Below, piece after piece: positions 1 through 8,229 of a stretch of DNA of 10,826 bases; position 1 is the stretch's first letter, and every line of letters starts with the position of its first letter. A program made the position numbers and the translations under genes. Below the pieces are notes generated by a model, which did no database searches, had not been told where the DNA came from, and saw only the letters and a list, made by a program, of their open reading frames with translations. The stretch comes from Pneumocystis sp. 'macacae' (lineage: Eukaryota; Ascomycota; Pneumocystomycetes; Pneumocystales; Pneumocystaceae): positions 1 through 10,826 of the forward strand of contig JABMLO010000019.1 of the NCBI GenBank assembly GCA_018127085.1, written 5' to 3'.

Positions 1-314
1 TTTTTGATCAACAGGATTTTGATTATAAGTTAAGTGTACTTAAGGATGGCATTCCAGTTTTTGGTGTTGAAGTTTATTCTACGTTGGGATGGAAAAAATA
101 TTCTCATGAGCAATTTGGCCTTGATACTTTTGGTGCTAGTGCTCCATACAAAGATATATACAAAGAAGTGTGTTTCAAAATGGTTTATATATAGTTATTA
201 ATATATTGTTAGTATGGTTTTACTGCGGAGAAAGTCGCATTAAAAGCTAAAAAAACGGTTGATTTTTGGAAAGATATTAAGCCTATACTGTCTCCTATAC
301 GACGAGCATTTTAA
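1..314 (+). CDS. TKL1: Transketolase, C-terminal end (5' part lies outside the window)
   Basis: Transketolase moves two-carbon units between sugar phosphates in the non-oxidative pentose phosphate pathway and uses thiamine diphosphate in the cytosol. Only the last ~89 codons are here, in two exons: 3-167 (the gene enters from the left) and 213-314, ending in TAA at 312-314. The reading is continuous across a 45-nt intron. Family hallmarks visible are YKLSVLKDGIPVFGVEVYST, then KYSHEQFGLDTFGASAP, then YGFTAEKVA, and a terminal SPIRRAF, which matches the usual end of fungal transketolases. These belong to the C-terminal domain, away from the cofactor site, so catalytic residues cannot be checked. 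The gene runs in the same direction as the next one and is separated from it by about 1 kb of AT-rich DNA. The symbol follows yeast usage. Identification is firm; intactness upstream is unknown. Confidence 0.93.
168..212 (+). other. Intron in transketolase gene (45 nt)
   Basis: It begins GTGTGT and ends TTAG, sits between codons (phase 0), and contains a TTATTAAT-like branch region. Removing it joins DIYKE to YGFTAEKVA, which restores the family sequence. Reading through it gives a stop (tag) within a few codons. Confidence 0.88.
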
Positions 315-1315
315 TTCAGTTTTTAAAATTTTATGATTACATATAAACACAAGTTACTATTTCTATTTTGGTAGGATTAGATTATTTATTATATACGTGT
401 ATGTTATAGAATGATATATATTTACAAATTTGTATAGTATGTTGTTTTTTATTGTGTAAAGATATATCTATAGACGTGTTCTTGTACTTTGAAATATTTT
501 TTTGAAAAGACGTTTTTTATTTAAAACAATCAAGTATGAATGGTTGCTAGTATATATATATTGAAAAATATAAAAAGTTGGTATATTTTTATAATGTAAC
601 ACAAATTTACAAAACCAATTTTTTGTAACAACATATATATTCATAAGAAAATATTTTAAACTGTACTTTAACACGTATTTCACGTATTTATATATTCAAA
701 AATATTAACACTTAATGAATTACGTTACAACTACAAAGTACTTGGCGTATTTTTATTAGTTCGTTTAAAGTTAAATAAATAATGAAAAAAATATGAATAC
801 ATATGTATTTTTATCTAGATTTAGTTTTGATATGTATAAACAATAGTTACAACATGAAATATATAATTTGTTTAAAATTTTTTAATATTTAAAAGCGTCT
901 AAAAGCCTCTTAAATATGTGTTTTTAATACTACTCCAAATTCACGCATATTTTAAATATTGCATATTTTATAAGCAAGGAAAAGAGACTTTTTTCTTTTA
1001 AACATTATTGCAATTATTTTGTCAATACATTACTCGATGATACTTAGTATTAACCAAGCATTGGACATAAAATAATGAACGCAGCAGTGTGTATGCAGTA
1101 TATATTTTAAATATTTTATCAATTACAAACGTTGTATTTAAGATTGCGTGATGTATAAATGTGCATATAATACACAGATAATGATTAAAAATTACATATA
1201 CATTTATTAATGCTTGTTTGTAAAATATTTAGCTTTGATAATAATTTTTTGCTATGTGTCAAACGTTTTTATTTAGACGCATAAATGTATTTGCTCGATA
1301 AATGCTTATTTTTAA
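315..1315. other. AT-rich intergenic spacer, no gene supported
   Basis: About 1 kb of very AT-rich DNA between transketolase and the transporter gene. It must hold the transketolase 3' end and the transporter promoter, but I see no single convincing TATA box or poly(A) signal among the many AT-rich words. No tRNA-like cloverleaf or conserved coding frame was recognised. The only longer open frame (468-683, minus) encodes Phe/Tyr/Ile/Lys-rich residues, as expected by chance in such DNA. Confidence 0.7.
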
Positions 1316-2720
1316 ATGAATAGTCAAGAACGGCATCGTCCAGAAAAAAAAAAGAGTTTGGATGCAAAAGACAAAGTAGACGAGCCAACAGAAGCTAAAT
1401 CAACTCTTCCAGATGGAGGTCTCGAATCATGGCTACAAGTACTGAAAGCACACTTACTAATTACTATTGCATGGTAGGTTGTGAGTAAAATATCTAATGC
1501 TAACCAGTCAATCAGGGGCATTGTTAATTCATACGGTGTGTTCCAAACGTACTACAAGTCAACATTGTTGAAGGATTCGTCTGCATCAAGTATCTCGTGG
1601 ATTGGAACAGTACAGGGTTTCGGGATTATTCTTATAAGTCTTTTTATTAGCCCAGCATATGATCGGGGATATGGACGATCATTAACCATAGTGGGCTCGA
1701 TCTTGATTATATTTGGCTTGTTAATGACAAGTACAGCGAATAAATACTATCAAGTTTTTATTTACCAGAGTGTTTGCATTGGAATTGGGTCCGGGTGTGT
1801 CTTTATTCCGGCTTTAGGAGTGATAGCCAAGTATTTTGACAAACGGATATCACTGGCAATGGGAATTGCAGCGTCAGGCGCAGGAATCGGTGTGTGGGCA
1901 TGGGTGCAGTGCATTGGGCTGACTAGGTCTAGGGGGGCTGGTTTTTCCTCTTCTTTTCCAAAACCTGATCAACCGAATTGGCTTTGCTTGGACAATGCGA
2001 GTGTTTGCTCTGATTTCACTTGTACTGATTCTAATTTCTATTGTTATCGCAGAGATATACAAAATTCCGCATCAGCAGTCCCCTCCATTTAACTTTTCTT
2101 CACTGGGTGAATACACGTTTGTGGTCTTCAATATATCGGTGTTTTTTATTTTCATTGGCATTTATTTTCCCTATTTCTACATCCCCGTTTATGGGAAGTC
2201 AATTGGCTCATCTAGTTTTTCGGCATATTTTATTTCTATTTTAAATTCAGCGTCTGTTTTTGGTAGAATTATTCCTAGTTTTATTGCAGATCAGAAAGGG
2301 CCACTCAACATGTTTATCGTGTCCTCAGTAAGCCTGGTTGCTTTGACGTATCTGTGGATCGGTATCCGCACTATGGTTGGTCTTGTCATTTTTTCCGTTC
2401 TCTATGGGTTTTTCGCAGGGGCTGTCATGTCTCTTCCTACAGCTGTGATTGCAAAGCTGTCGTCAAATTTGAGCTATCTCGGCACCCAGATGGCTGTCTC
2501 GTATGGGTTTTCTGGTATTGGGTTTCTGATCGGGACACCCATAGCGGGCGCCATCCTGACTCACTCCAACAACGTGTTTTTCTGGGCACAGATTTTTTCG
2601 GCAACTGTGATGTTGGTTGGTGTCCTGGGGCTCTTTCTGATCAAGCTGAGCAAGTGCTCCCGCAGCTCTTCCCTCAAGATCCCGGTTCCTTTGAATTTGC
2701 GTTTTTACCATCAGCTCTGA
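1316..2720 (+). CDS. MCT-like major facilitator transporter (monocarboxylate porter family), three exons
   Basis: Predicted 439-aa membrane transporter, spliced from 1316-1473, 1516-1889 and 1933-2720, stop TGA at 2718-2720. The family (fungal MCH-type proteins, animal SLC16) moves monocarboxylates or other small solutes such as riboflavin across membranes; the substrate here cannot be told. Residues 1-30 are a charged cytosolic tail, followed by PDGG (32-35), the family's signature before helix 1. WGIVNSYGVFQTYY follows across the first splice, and the helix-5 sequence GIAASGAGIGG across the second. Twelve hydrophobic segments can be counted, ending with FFWAQIFSATVMLVGVLGLF. After the last helix there is only a short tail. 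The start at 1316 is the first ATG giving the conserved N-terminus. GC content rises toward the 3' end, as the gene abuts the GC-rich subtelomeric block. It is the last ordinary gene before the surface-antigen locus. Family call strong; function within the family open. Confidence 0.9.
1474..1515 (+). other. Intron 1 of the MCT-like transporter gene (42 nt)
   Basis: Starts GTAGGT, has a GCTAACC branch-like site, ends CAATCAG. It splits a Trp codon (tg|g) and restores the AWGIVNSYGVF sequence typical of MCT helix 1. Unspliced, the frame hits TAG immediately. Confidence 0.9.
1890..1932 (+). other. Intron 2 of the MCT-like transporter gene (43 nt)
   Basis: Starts GTGTGTGG, has a GCTGACT branch-like site, ends GTCTAG. 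Removal (phase 1) joins GIAASGAGIG to GLVFPLLFQNLINRIGFAW, which matches the family around helices 5-6. Without splicing the frame leaves the MCT pattern and ends at 2092. Confidence 0.88.
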
Positions 2721-3429
2721 CTTGCCGGGTGCTTTCTCGACAACTCGCTGTGAATGCTTGGTTTATGCTGGACAGCCGGCACATGCATCTGCTTATCTCG
2801 CTGGGGTATCTTTAGTTTTTAGTTTATGTATCTATCTAAGAATATTGGGAGGCCTGGCTGGGTCTGCAAAATATAGTAAAATGCCGGACCCGGGTGTCCA
2901 GAGCGCGCCCAGTGTCTCCGCAGAACACAACACGGGTGCCCGCAGCGTGTGTCCGAATCTGCCCGAGAATGATCTGTGCCCCGTGTGTGTCCGGGAACCC
3001 TGTGTGCCGGAGCAGGTGTCCGGATGCACGTGAGGGTGTACTCGAGATAATGGGTCTCCGCTTGGCACACGGACACGGGAGCGGTGTCTGGAGATGTCGG
3101 GCAGCGCACGGCGGGCTGGCGCGCAGAATAGGCGGTTTGATGCAGACTGGGGCAGCACACGCATTCCCAGGCACGCGTCCGGCAGCATGCGTCCTGGCCT
3201 CTGCAAGCGGGAGTCTGCTCGAGGCACAGACCCAGACGGGCCCAGGCGGAGTCCGGCGTGGCGCAGCGGGGGCTCCTGGAGTCTGCTGCCTGGGCGCCAC
3301 GGGGCCATGGCAGTGCATGCTGCGTCGGCGGACAGCCCGGCCGGGCAGCCGTGTTTTGCTTGCAGCACTGCCGCGCCTCTCCCGGGTGCTGCTGGGCATT
3401 TGCTGGGCCTGGGTGTCCGCCTGCTGGGT

Positions 3430-3605
3430 CCTGGCATGCACGTCGGGCACACATCGGGCGTACGTGTTGGATATACATATTGGGTATGCACATCGGGCTG
3501 CACGCTGCGCGTACACATTAAACACACCAAGTATACACGTATACACGTCGAGCATACGTTGGGCATACACGCAAACATACGCATCGGGTCTGCTGCCCGT
3601 GTGCG
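3430..3605. repeat. Degenerate short-period repeat of alternating purine-pyrimidine steps
   Basis: The tract repeats variants of CATCGGGC, CGTACAC and TATACACG, for example the alternating run gtatacacgtatacacg (3531-3547). Spacing is irregular, so this is a degenerate minisatellite rather than a clean array. Alternating purine-pyrimidine DNA rich in CA/TG and CG steps is the kind that can adopt left-handed Z-DNA; that property is inferred. Confidence 0.5.
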
Positions 3606-3659
3606 TGGTATGCATGCTGCTGTCTTCTGGAGCCGCCCATTGCTCCTGTCGCCCGCTGC

Positions 3660-4485
3660 ATGTGCTCTGTTGCACTGGGGCGCCTGCCGTGTATTTTCCA
3701 GTCTATCCTGCCCTTCCCGCCTCTTCCGGCTCTTCTCTTCTGTGTTTTCTGTCCTTCTCTGCAGGCCTGTGTAAACGCGTCGTTCCTCCCGGGTAGGTGG
3801 GTGCTCCTCTCTGGTAAGCGGGTTCCCGCTAGCCTTCTGTGGCTGGCTCCGCCCATAGTCTCTCTCTTTTTGCTCTGTCTCGCCTGTTTCTGCCTGGCGT
3901 CTCTGTTCCTGCTGCTCTTTTTGTTTCTAGTGCCTGGCCTCCTGCCCAGCCTGGCCGTTGCTGTCTTTATCTTTCTCTGCCCTGCTTGCTCTCTCTTTGC
4001 TTCTTTTGCTGCTCCTGCTGCCAGGCACCCGGCTGCGCCGCCGGCTGCCTGCGTGCGCGTCCAGCGCGCCCCAGCGCTGTCTGCTGCCTGCTTGCTGCGT
4101 CCGCTGCCTCCCTTTTATACTTTCTGGCGCTGCGTTCTTGCTCTGCCTTGCCAGGGGATCCCCGCAGTGCCGGGTGTCCGCCCCTTTTCAGGGGGTGTCC
4201 CGGGGCTTTTCAAATTGTTTTTCTCGGCATGAACCCTGTGCTTGCCCGTTTTCGGCATGGTCTTGCACGTGTCTTGCCTGTTTCGGCTGCCCTGTTTCCC
4301 CTTTGGCTAGTGCTCTGCGCCACCCGTGCATTTCCGTTGGCATTTGCTGTCTACAGCTGTCTGCATTCGTTTACTTTTTCTGTAAGCGGCCAATATTTTT
4401 CCCCTTGCCCGTCTTCCGTTTTAGCGTCTCAAGGAATATATTTTTCTTCTTCACCCATCTTCTCTATTATTACATTTGTGCAATC
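3660..4485 (+). promoter_or_regulatory. Pyrimidine-rich putative promoter and 5' leader of the MSG expression site
   Basis: From about 3660 to the MSG start codon the + strand is strongly C/T-rich, with runs such as TCTCTCTCTTTTTGCTCTGTC. CT-rich tracts near transcription starts are common in fungal genes, and this stretch directly precedes the only leader exon. Possible TATA-like words are ttttata (about 4112-4119) and aatata (about 4435-4440). Neither can be proven, and the transcription start cannot be placed from sequence. Confidence 0.4.
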
Positions 4486-5004
4486 ATGAGAGTTGCACTT
4501 CTTGCACTTTCTGCGCAGGTTGGCTGCGCCTTGGCGTCCATTATGTATGATGGATACAAGCCAGATTTCGACGAGCAGAGAGGTATGTTTTCCCGTGTGT
4601 TTTTGCTGCTTTCTGGTGCCTCTGCGCGCCCGTGCGGCTTTTTCTGTATAGCTGTCTGGGCGGCTGTATGCGCGCAGCGCATTGCAGCCCGTTTTTGGCC
4701 GGGAATGCGCGTTTTGCGCATTCGTTGCCGGGAAACGCCTTGTGCAGCGGCGGCAGCAGGAATGCGCGTTTTTGCCTGGCTAATGCGGTAGACCATGACC
4801 CTTATTCGGCATCGGTCAGGAATGGAAAGCAGCTCGGAGGCGGCCAGAAAAGTGAGTCAAGGCGCCTGTGGCGGCGCTCAGAGGAGGACTTTGCAGGGAT
4901 AGACCTTGGAGACGACCTGGATCTTGGAGTGCGTCTTGAGAAGGAGCTTGAGAAGAACTTTATGTATGGCGCTGTCCCCGTGGAGAAGGAGTCGGATCAG
5001 AATT
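4486..5004 (+). other. Upstream conserved sequence (UCS), the expression-site leader
   Basis: This is the GC-rich 5' part of the gene, encoding a signal peptide and an acidic/basic segment (LDLGVRLEKELEKNFMYG). Composition changes sharply to A-rich coding sequence right after the junction element. That is expected if the leader is fixed at the chromosome and the downstream gene is exchangeable. In Pneumocystis the UCS is present once per genome and transcription of MSG family I genes depends on it; this single-copy status cannot be checked here. Confidence 0.82.
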
Positions 5005-8003
5005 TGGCGCGGGCGGTGGCGCGGGCGGTTAAGAGGCGGGCGCAAGCAGTGCAAGGAGTTAATGTATATGAAGAGGAAGAATATCTTTTGGCGTTGATTG
5101 TGAAAAAAGATTATAATGATGACAATGAATGCAAAACTGGCCTAGAACTGTACTGTAAAAATTTAAAAGATTCAAATTTAGATCCAAAAGAAATACATCT
5201 AAAACTGGAAAATTTATGCAAAGTTGGAAAGGAAAAAGACAAATGCACAGAATTAAAAACGAAAATCACTCCAAAATGTACTGAATTCAAAGGAAAGCTT
5301 GGAACAGCAGCAAATAAAAATCCTACGGAGTTAACAGATACTGATTGCAAAGAGAATGAGCAACAATGTCTGTTTTTGGAAGCAGCATGTCCTGATGAAC
5401 TTAAAGATAAATGTATTGAGTTAAGAAATAAGTGTTACCAGAAGAAGCGTGATGAGGTGGCAGATGAAGCTCTTTTAAGGGCGCTTAACGGGCATCTTAA
5501 AACTGATGGTGAATGTAAAACGAAGATTAAGGATGTTTGTTTTGCGTTGGGGCAAGAAAGCGATGAATTATTGAAAAAATGCACAGATACGGACAATACA
5601 TGTACACCTTTAGTAAAAACAGGGCAGAATAAGTGTAAATCTCTGAAGGCAAAAATAGAAGAAGCAATAAAAACTGATGAAAAATTGAAAAGAAAAGGAC
5701 AATCCTTACTTATGGAATGCTACTTTTACGGAGAAAATTGCGAAAACGAAGAGTCAAAATGCAATGAATTGAAAGACAAATGCAAAGAAAAAGAGATCGT
5801 TTATTTGCCACCAGGTTCACATTTTGATCCTACGCAGCCGGAGCCTACAGTGATGGAAAAAGTGGGGTTGGAGGAGCTTTACAGGGAGGCAGCGGCACAG
5901 GGTGTTGTAATTTCAAAGCCGTTAGAAGCAGATATTCTTGATTTGTTAGTGTTGTTGTCAAAAAATCAGAACTTTGATGAAACTAAATGCAAGAATGTTC
6001 TCACTGATAGCTGTAACTCTATTAAGCATCTTTCAAATGATTTAGGAAAACTATGTGAAAATAAAAATGGATATGAAGATCAATGTAAAGAATTTAAAAA
6101 GGAATTTGATAGAAAAAAGACAGCTCTAACTGTAAGATTTAACGCCAAGCAATTCCAAAATGGAATTATGGCGTGGAGCGAATTACCGAAATATGTTGGT
6201 GAATATGATTGCACAATATCACAATCCGACTGTCTTTATTTTGAAGGTCAATCTTTTGGGACACAGTGTAAGAATGTTAGAGCAATGTGTTATAAAAGAG
6301 GACTTGATAGATTAGCAAATGAAGTATTGCAAAAAAAGTTGCGAGGGAAGTTTGATGATGAAGCTGGGAAATTACCTGAAAAGCTTTATAAGGAATTGGT
6401 AAAAATATGTAAAGACCTGAAAAATGAAAGCAAGGAGCTATTTGCATTATGCATGCAGCCAGAAGATGCAATCTTTGCAGTGTCGGCGGATTTGCATATG
6501 AAGACAAATCTATTGCAAGAACATCTAGATGCAAAGCGGGATCTTCCGACGAGACAGCATTGCACGGAGCTGGAGAAGAAGTGCGAGGATTTGAGGCATG
6601 ATTCGAGGGAAGTCGAGTGGCCCTGCCGGACGCTGAGGCACCACTGTGCGCGCCTGGGTGTTGCAGAGCAATTAGAAGAAAGATTGTTGAAAGAGAAGGT
6701 GGAAAACTTGGACGTGTTTGATTCATGTGTGAGGATTCTGAACGATAAATGCCGAGGATGGAATAGAAGGGGAAGGCAGAAATTTGCTCTTGGCTGTGTC
6801 GCACCGAATGTCACTTGCACGTATCTCACGGAGAGTGTGGGATCTAAGTGTATTGTACTGGGTGAGCGCATGAAAAAGAGTAACGTTGTAGAAGAGGCGA
6901 AGAAAGAGGGCAAAGAAGAAGAAACATGTAGGCGTTGGGTGCCATTTTGCAGCAAATTTATGCATAGTTGTAAAAATTTAACAGTTTCTGAGGATAAAGA
7001 TTGTAAAGGACTTGAAAAACAATGTAAAGTAGTCATTAAAAAGCTGGAATTTGAAGAAAAAGTACTCTACGAATTGAAGGGTAGCTTGAAAACAAAGAAT
7101 GAATGCAAAACAAAACTGGACAGATACTGCACTGAATGGGAAAAGGCAAAGAATGGACTTGAAACTTTATGCACAGACGAAAAAAAAGGAAAAAATAGGG
7201 ATGATGATGTTAGGAATGAACTCTGTGAAAGACTTGTGGAACAATTGAAGAAGTGGTGCCCTGAACTGAAGGAAAAACTCACAAAGACTAGTGATGAGTT
7301 GAAAGAGAAAGAAGAGGAATATACGAAAATTAAAAAGAAAGCAGAGGAAGCAATGGGAGCAGCAAATCTTATTTTATCTAGAACAAAAGCATCAGACGAT
7401 AAGGCAGAAAATAAAGCAACAGCGGGTGCAGCAAAAAATGCAAGACAATTTAAGCTTATTAGAAGAGACGCAAAAACACATGTGACAGAAAAGGAGTTGG
7501 CCGCGTTTGATCTGGTATCACAGGCATTTAATTTGTATGTAGAGTTGAAGGAGGAGTGCGAAGATTCAGTGAAGAAGTGTGGGTTCAAAGGGGAGTGCCC
7601 ACAATCTCAAGATGCATGCAAAACGATAGAAGAAAAATGTAACGGATTGAAAGCATTAGAAATAACAGAACATAAAGCACAGGCGGAGACGAAGACGGAG
7701 ACAAAGACAGAAACGAAGACAGTCGAATCAGGGGCAGGAGAAAAGACACTGGGGGAGCAATGCAAGTCAGTCCAGACGACAGACGTCTGGGTCACACACA
7801 CATCGACACACACGAGCACGTCCACGTCGACGTCGACGACCACATCGACGGTGACACTGACGTCGACACGGCGGTGCAAGCCGACGAGGTGCACGACCGG
7901 AGACGAGGCGGGGGAGGTGGCGCCGAGTGGGGGGCTGAGGATGCGCGGGTGGGGTGCAGTGAGGGGCGTGTTGCTGGGGATGATGATTTCGGTTATGATT
8001 TGA
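4486..8003 (+). CDS. MSG: Major surface glycoprotein (MSG) joined to the expression-site leader (UCS)
   Basis: Spliced from 4486-4582 and 4792-8003, giving 1102 aa. MSGs are abundant GPI-linked, mannosylated surface proteins of Pneumocystis that bind host matrix and vary antigenically. Residues 1-18 (start MRVALLALSAQVGCALAS) form a secretion signal. Up to about residue 103 is GC-rich leader, then the junction element with a dibasic KRR site at 113-115, a likely kexin cleavage point. From about 131 on come roughly six related modules, each a leucine-rich helix followed by spaced cysteines (for example ECKTKIKDVC), starting near 131, 256, 400, 536, 659 and 783. N-glycosylation sequons occur at N577, N705 and N761. 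A charged coiled-coil-like segment lies near 860-900. An ETKT repeat (998-1009), a Thr/Ser-rich stalk (1028-1058) and a hydrophobic tail ending VLLGMMISVMI fit GPI addition. The frame is intact, and fusion to the leader implies that this is the expressed copy. The ATG at 4632 lies inside the intron and is not the start. Confidence 0.92.
4583..4791 (+). other. Intron in the MSG leader (209 nt)
   Basis: Starts GTATGT, has a branch-like GGCTAATG near 4779 and ends GCGGTAG. Phase 1 splicing (g|ac) joins the signal-peptide exon to the long frame in register (DEQR then DHDPYSAS). It is much longer and GC-richer than the 42-45 nt introns of the neighbours. It contains a perfect hairpin at 4703-4723 and two copies of a GGAATGCGCGTTTT element (4702 and 4759). 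An intron with variable tandem repeats is known in the expression-site leader of human Pneumocystis; I do not see a clean tandem array here. Confidence 0.88.
5005..5045 (+). other. Conserved recombination junction element (CRJE) with a 12-bp tandem duplication
   Basis: Encodes LARAVARAVKRRAQA (residues 104-118), matching the ARAVKR core of Pneumocystis junction elements, which carry a Lys-Arg site for a kexin-type protease. Two adjacent perfect copies of GGCGCGGGCGGT lie at 5006-5017 and 5018-5029, followed by TAAGAGGCGG. The junction marks where silent MSG genes are recombined into the expression site. Exact limits depend on comparison with silent copies. Confidence 0.8.
7686..7868 (+). repeat. 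Coding repeats in the MSG stalk: ETKT x3 and Thr/Ser codon repeats
   Basis: Three 12-nt units encode ETKT (7686-7721). Further on, ACG/TCG/ACA codons encode a Thr/Ser run (7776-7868) with internal ACGTCGACG repeats. In the family such Thr/Ser-rich stalks precede the GPI signal and are likely O-glycosylated. Repeats of this kind commonly change length by slippage. Confidence 0.75.
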
Positions 8004-8130
8004 AGCATGGGCATGGTCTGGGAAGCATGTATACTAGGAACAATGGCATGGGTGCATCTACCGGGGCCGCCCGCCGTGCACTGTGCGAGCGTTGCATGTG
8101 TGCGCATGCCTTGGCGCGCGTGCTGCCACG

Positions 8131-8218
8131 AATTTGACGCGAATTTGCCATGAATTTGCCATGAATTTGCCGCGAATTTGCCGCGAATTTGCCGCGAATT
8201 TACCCCGCATTTACCCCG
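8131..8218. repeat. Eight tandem 11-bp repeats downstream of the MSG gene
   Basis: Consecutive units have consensus AATTTGCCGCG: AATTTGACGCG, two AATTTGCCATG, three AATTTGCCGCG, AATTTACCCCG and CATTTACCCCG. The order suggests stepwise duplication of variant units. They start 127 bp after the stop codon, so they probably lie in the 3' untranslated region or just beyond. No mobile element is associated. Confidence 0.92.
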
Positions 8219-8229
8219 CAAAAAAACAG

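Larger units (their letters stand above)
2721..4485. other. GC-rich block upstream of the MSG expression site, no gene supported
   Basis: About 1.76 kb of sharply GC-richer DNA between the transporter and the MSG leader. Open frames up to about 300 codons exist on both strands and overlap one another. They are Ala/Arg/Cys/Pro/His-rich with no recognisable domain, as expected where stop codons are scarce. The block holds a CA/TG/CG alternating tract (about 3430-3605), several GGTGTCC words, a small perfect inverted repeat AGCGGG-TT-CCCGCT (3817-3830), and a pyrimidine-rich second half. It most likely contains the promoter and 5' untranslated region of the expression site. Confidence 0.7.

Noticed and set aside
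468..683. 71-codon open frame on the minus strand
   Set aside because: Lies in very AT-rich spacer, Phe/Tyr/Ile/Lys-rich, no recognisable family; consistent with chance.
315..1315. tRNA or other structured RNA gene in the AT-rich spacer
   Set aside because: No A-box/B-box pair or cloverleaf could be recognised by eye.
2819..3856. Overlapping open frames of 100-300 codons on both strands in the GC-rich block
   Set aside because: Several frames are open at once on both strands, with Arg/Ala/Cys/His-rich low-complexity products and no domain; this follows from GC-rich composition and the short repeat.
4632..4791. ATG at 4632 as the start of the MSG protein (1123 codons unspliced)
   Set aside because: It falls inside a GTATGT...GGTAG intron. 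Splicing gives an in-frame signal peptide from 4486, which the unspliced form lacks.
7607..8221. 204-codon minus-strand frame with repeated GKFAANSWQ-like segments
   Set aside because: The peptide repeat is just the 11-bp DNA array read in three frames (33 bp = 11 aa), and the rest is antisense to the MSG stalk.
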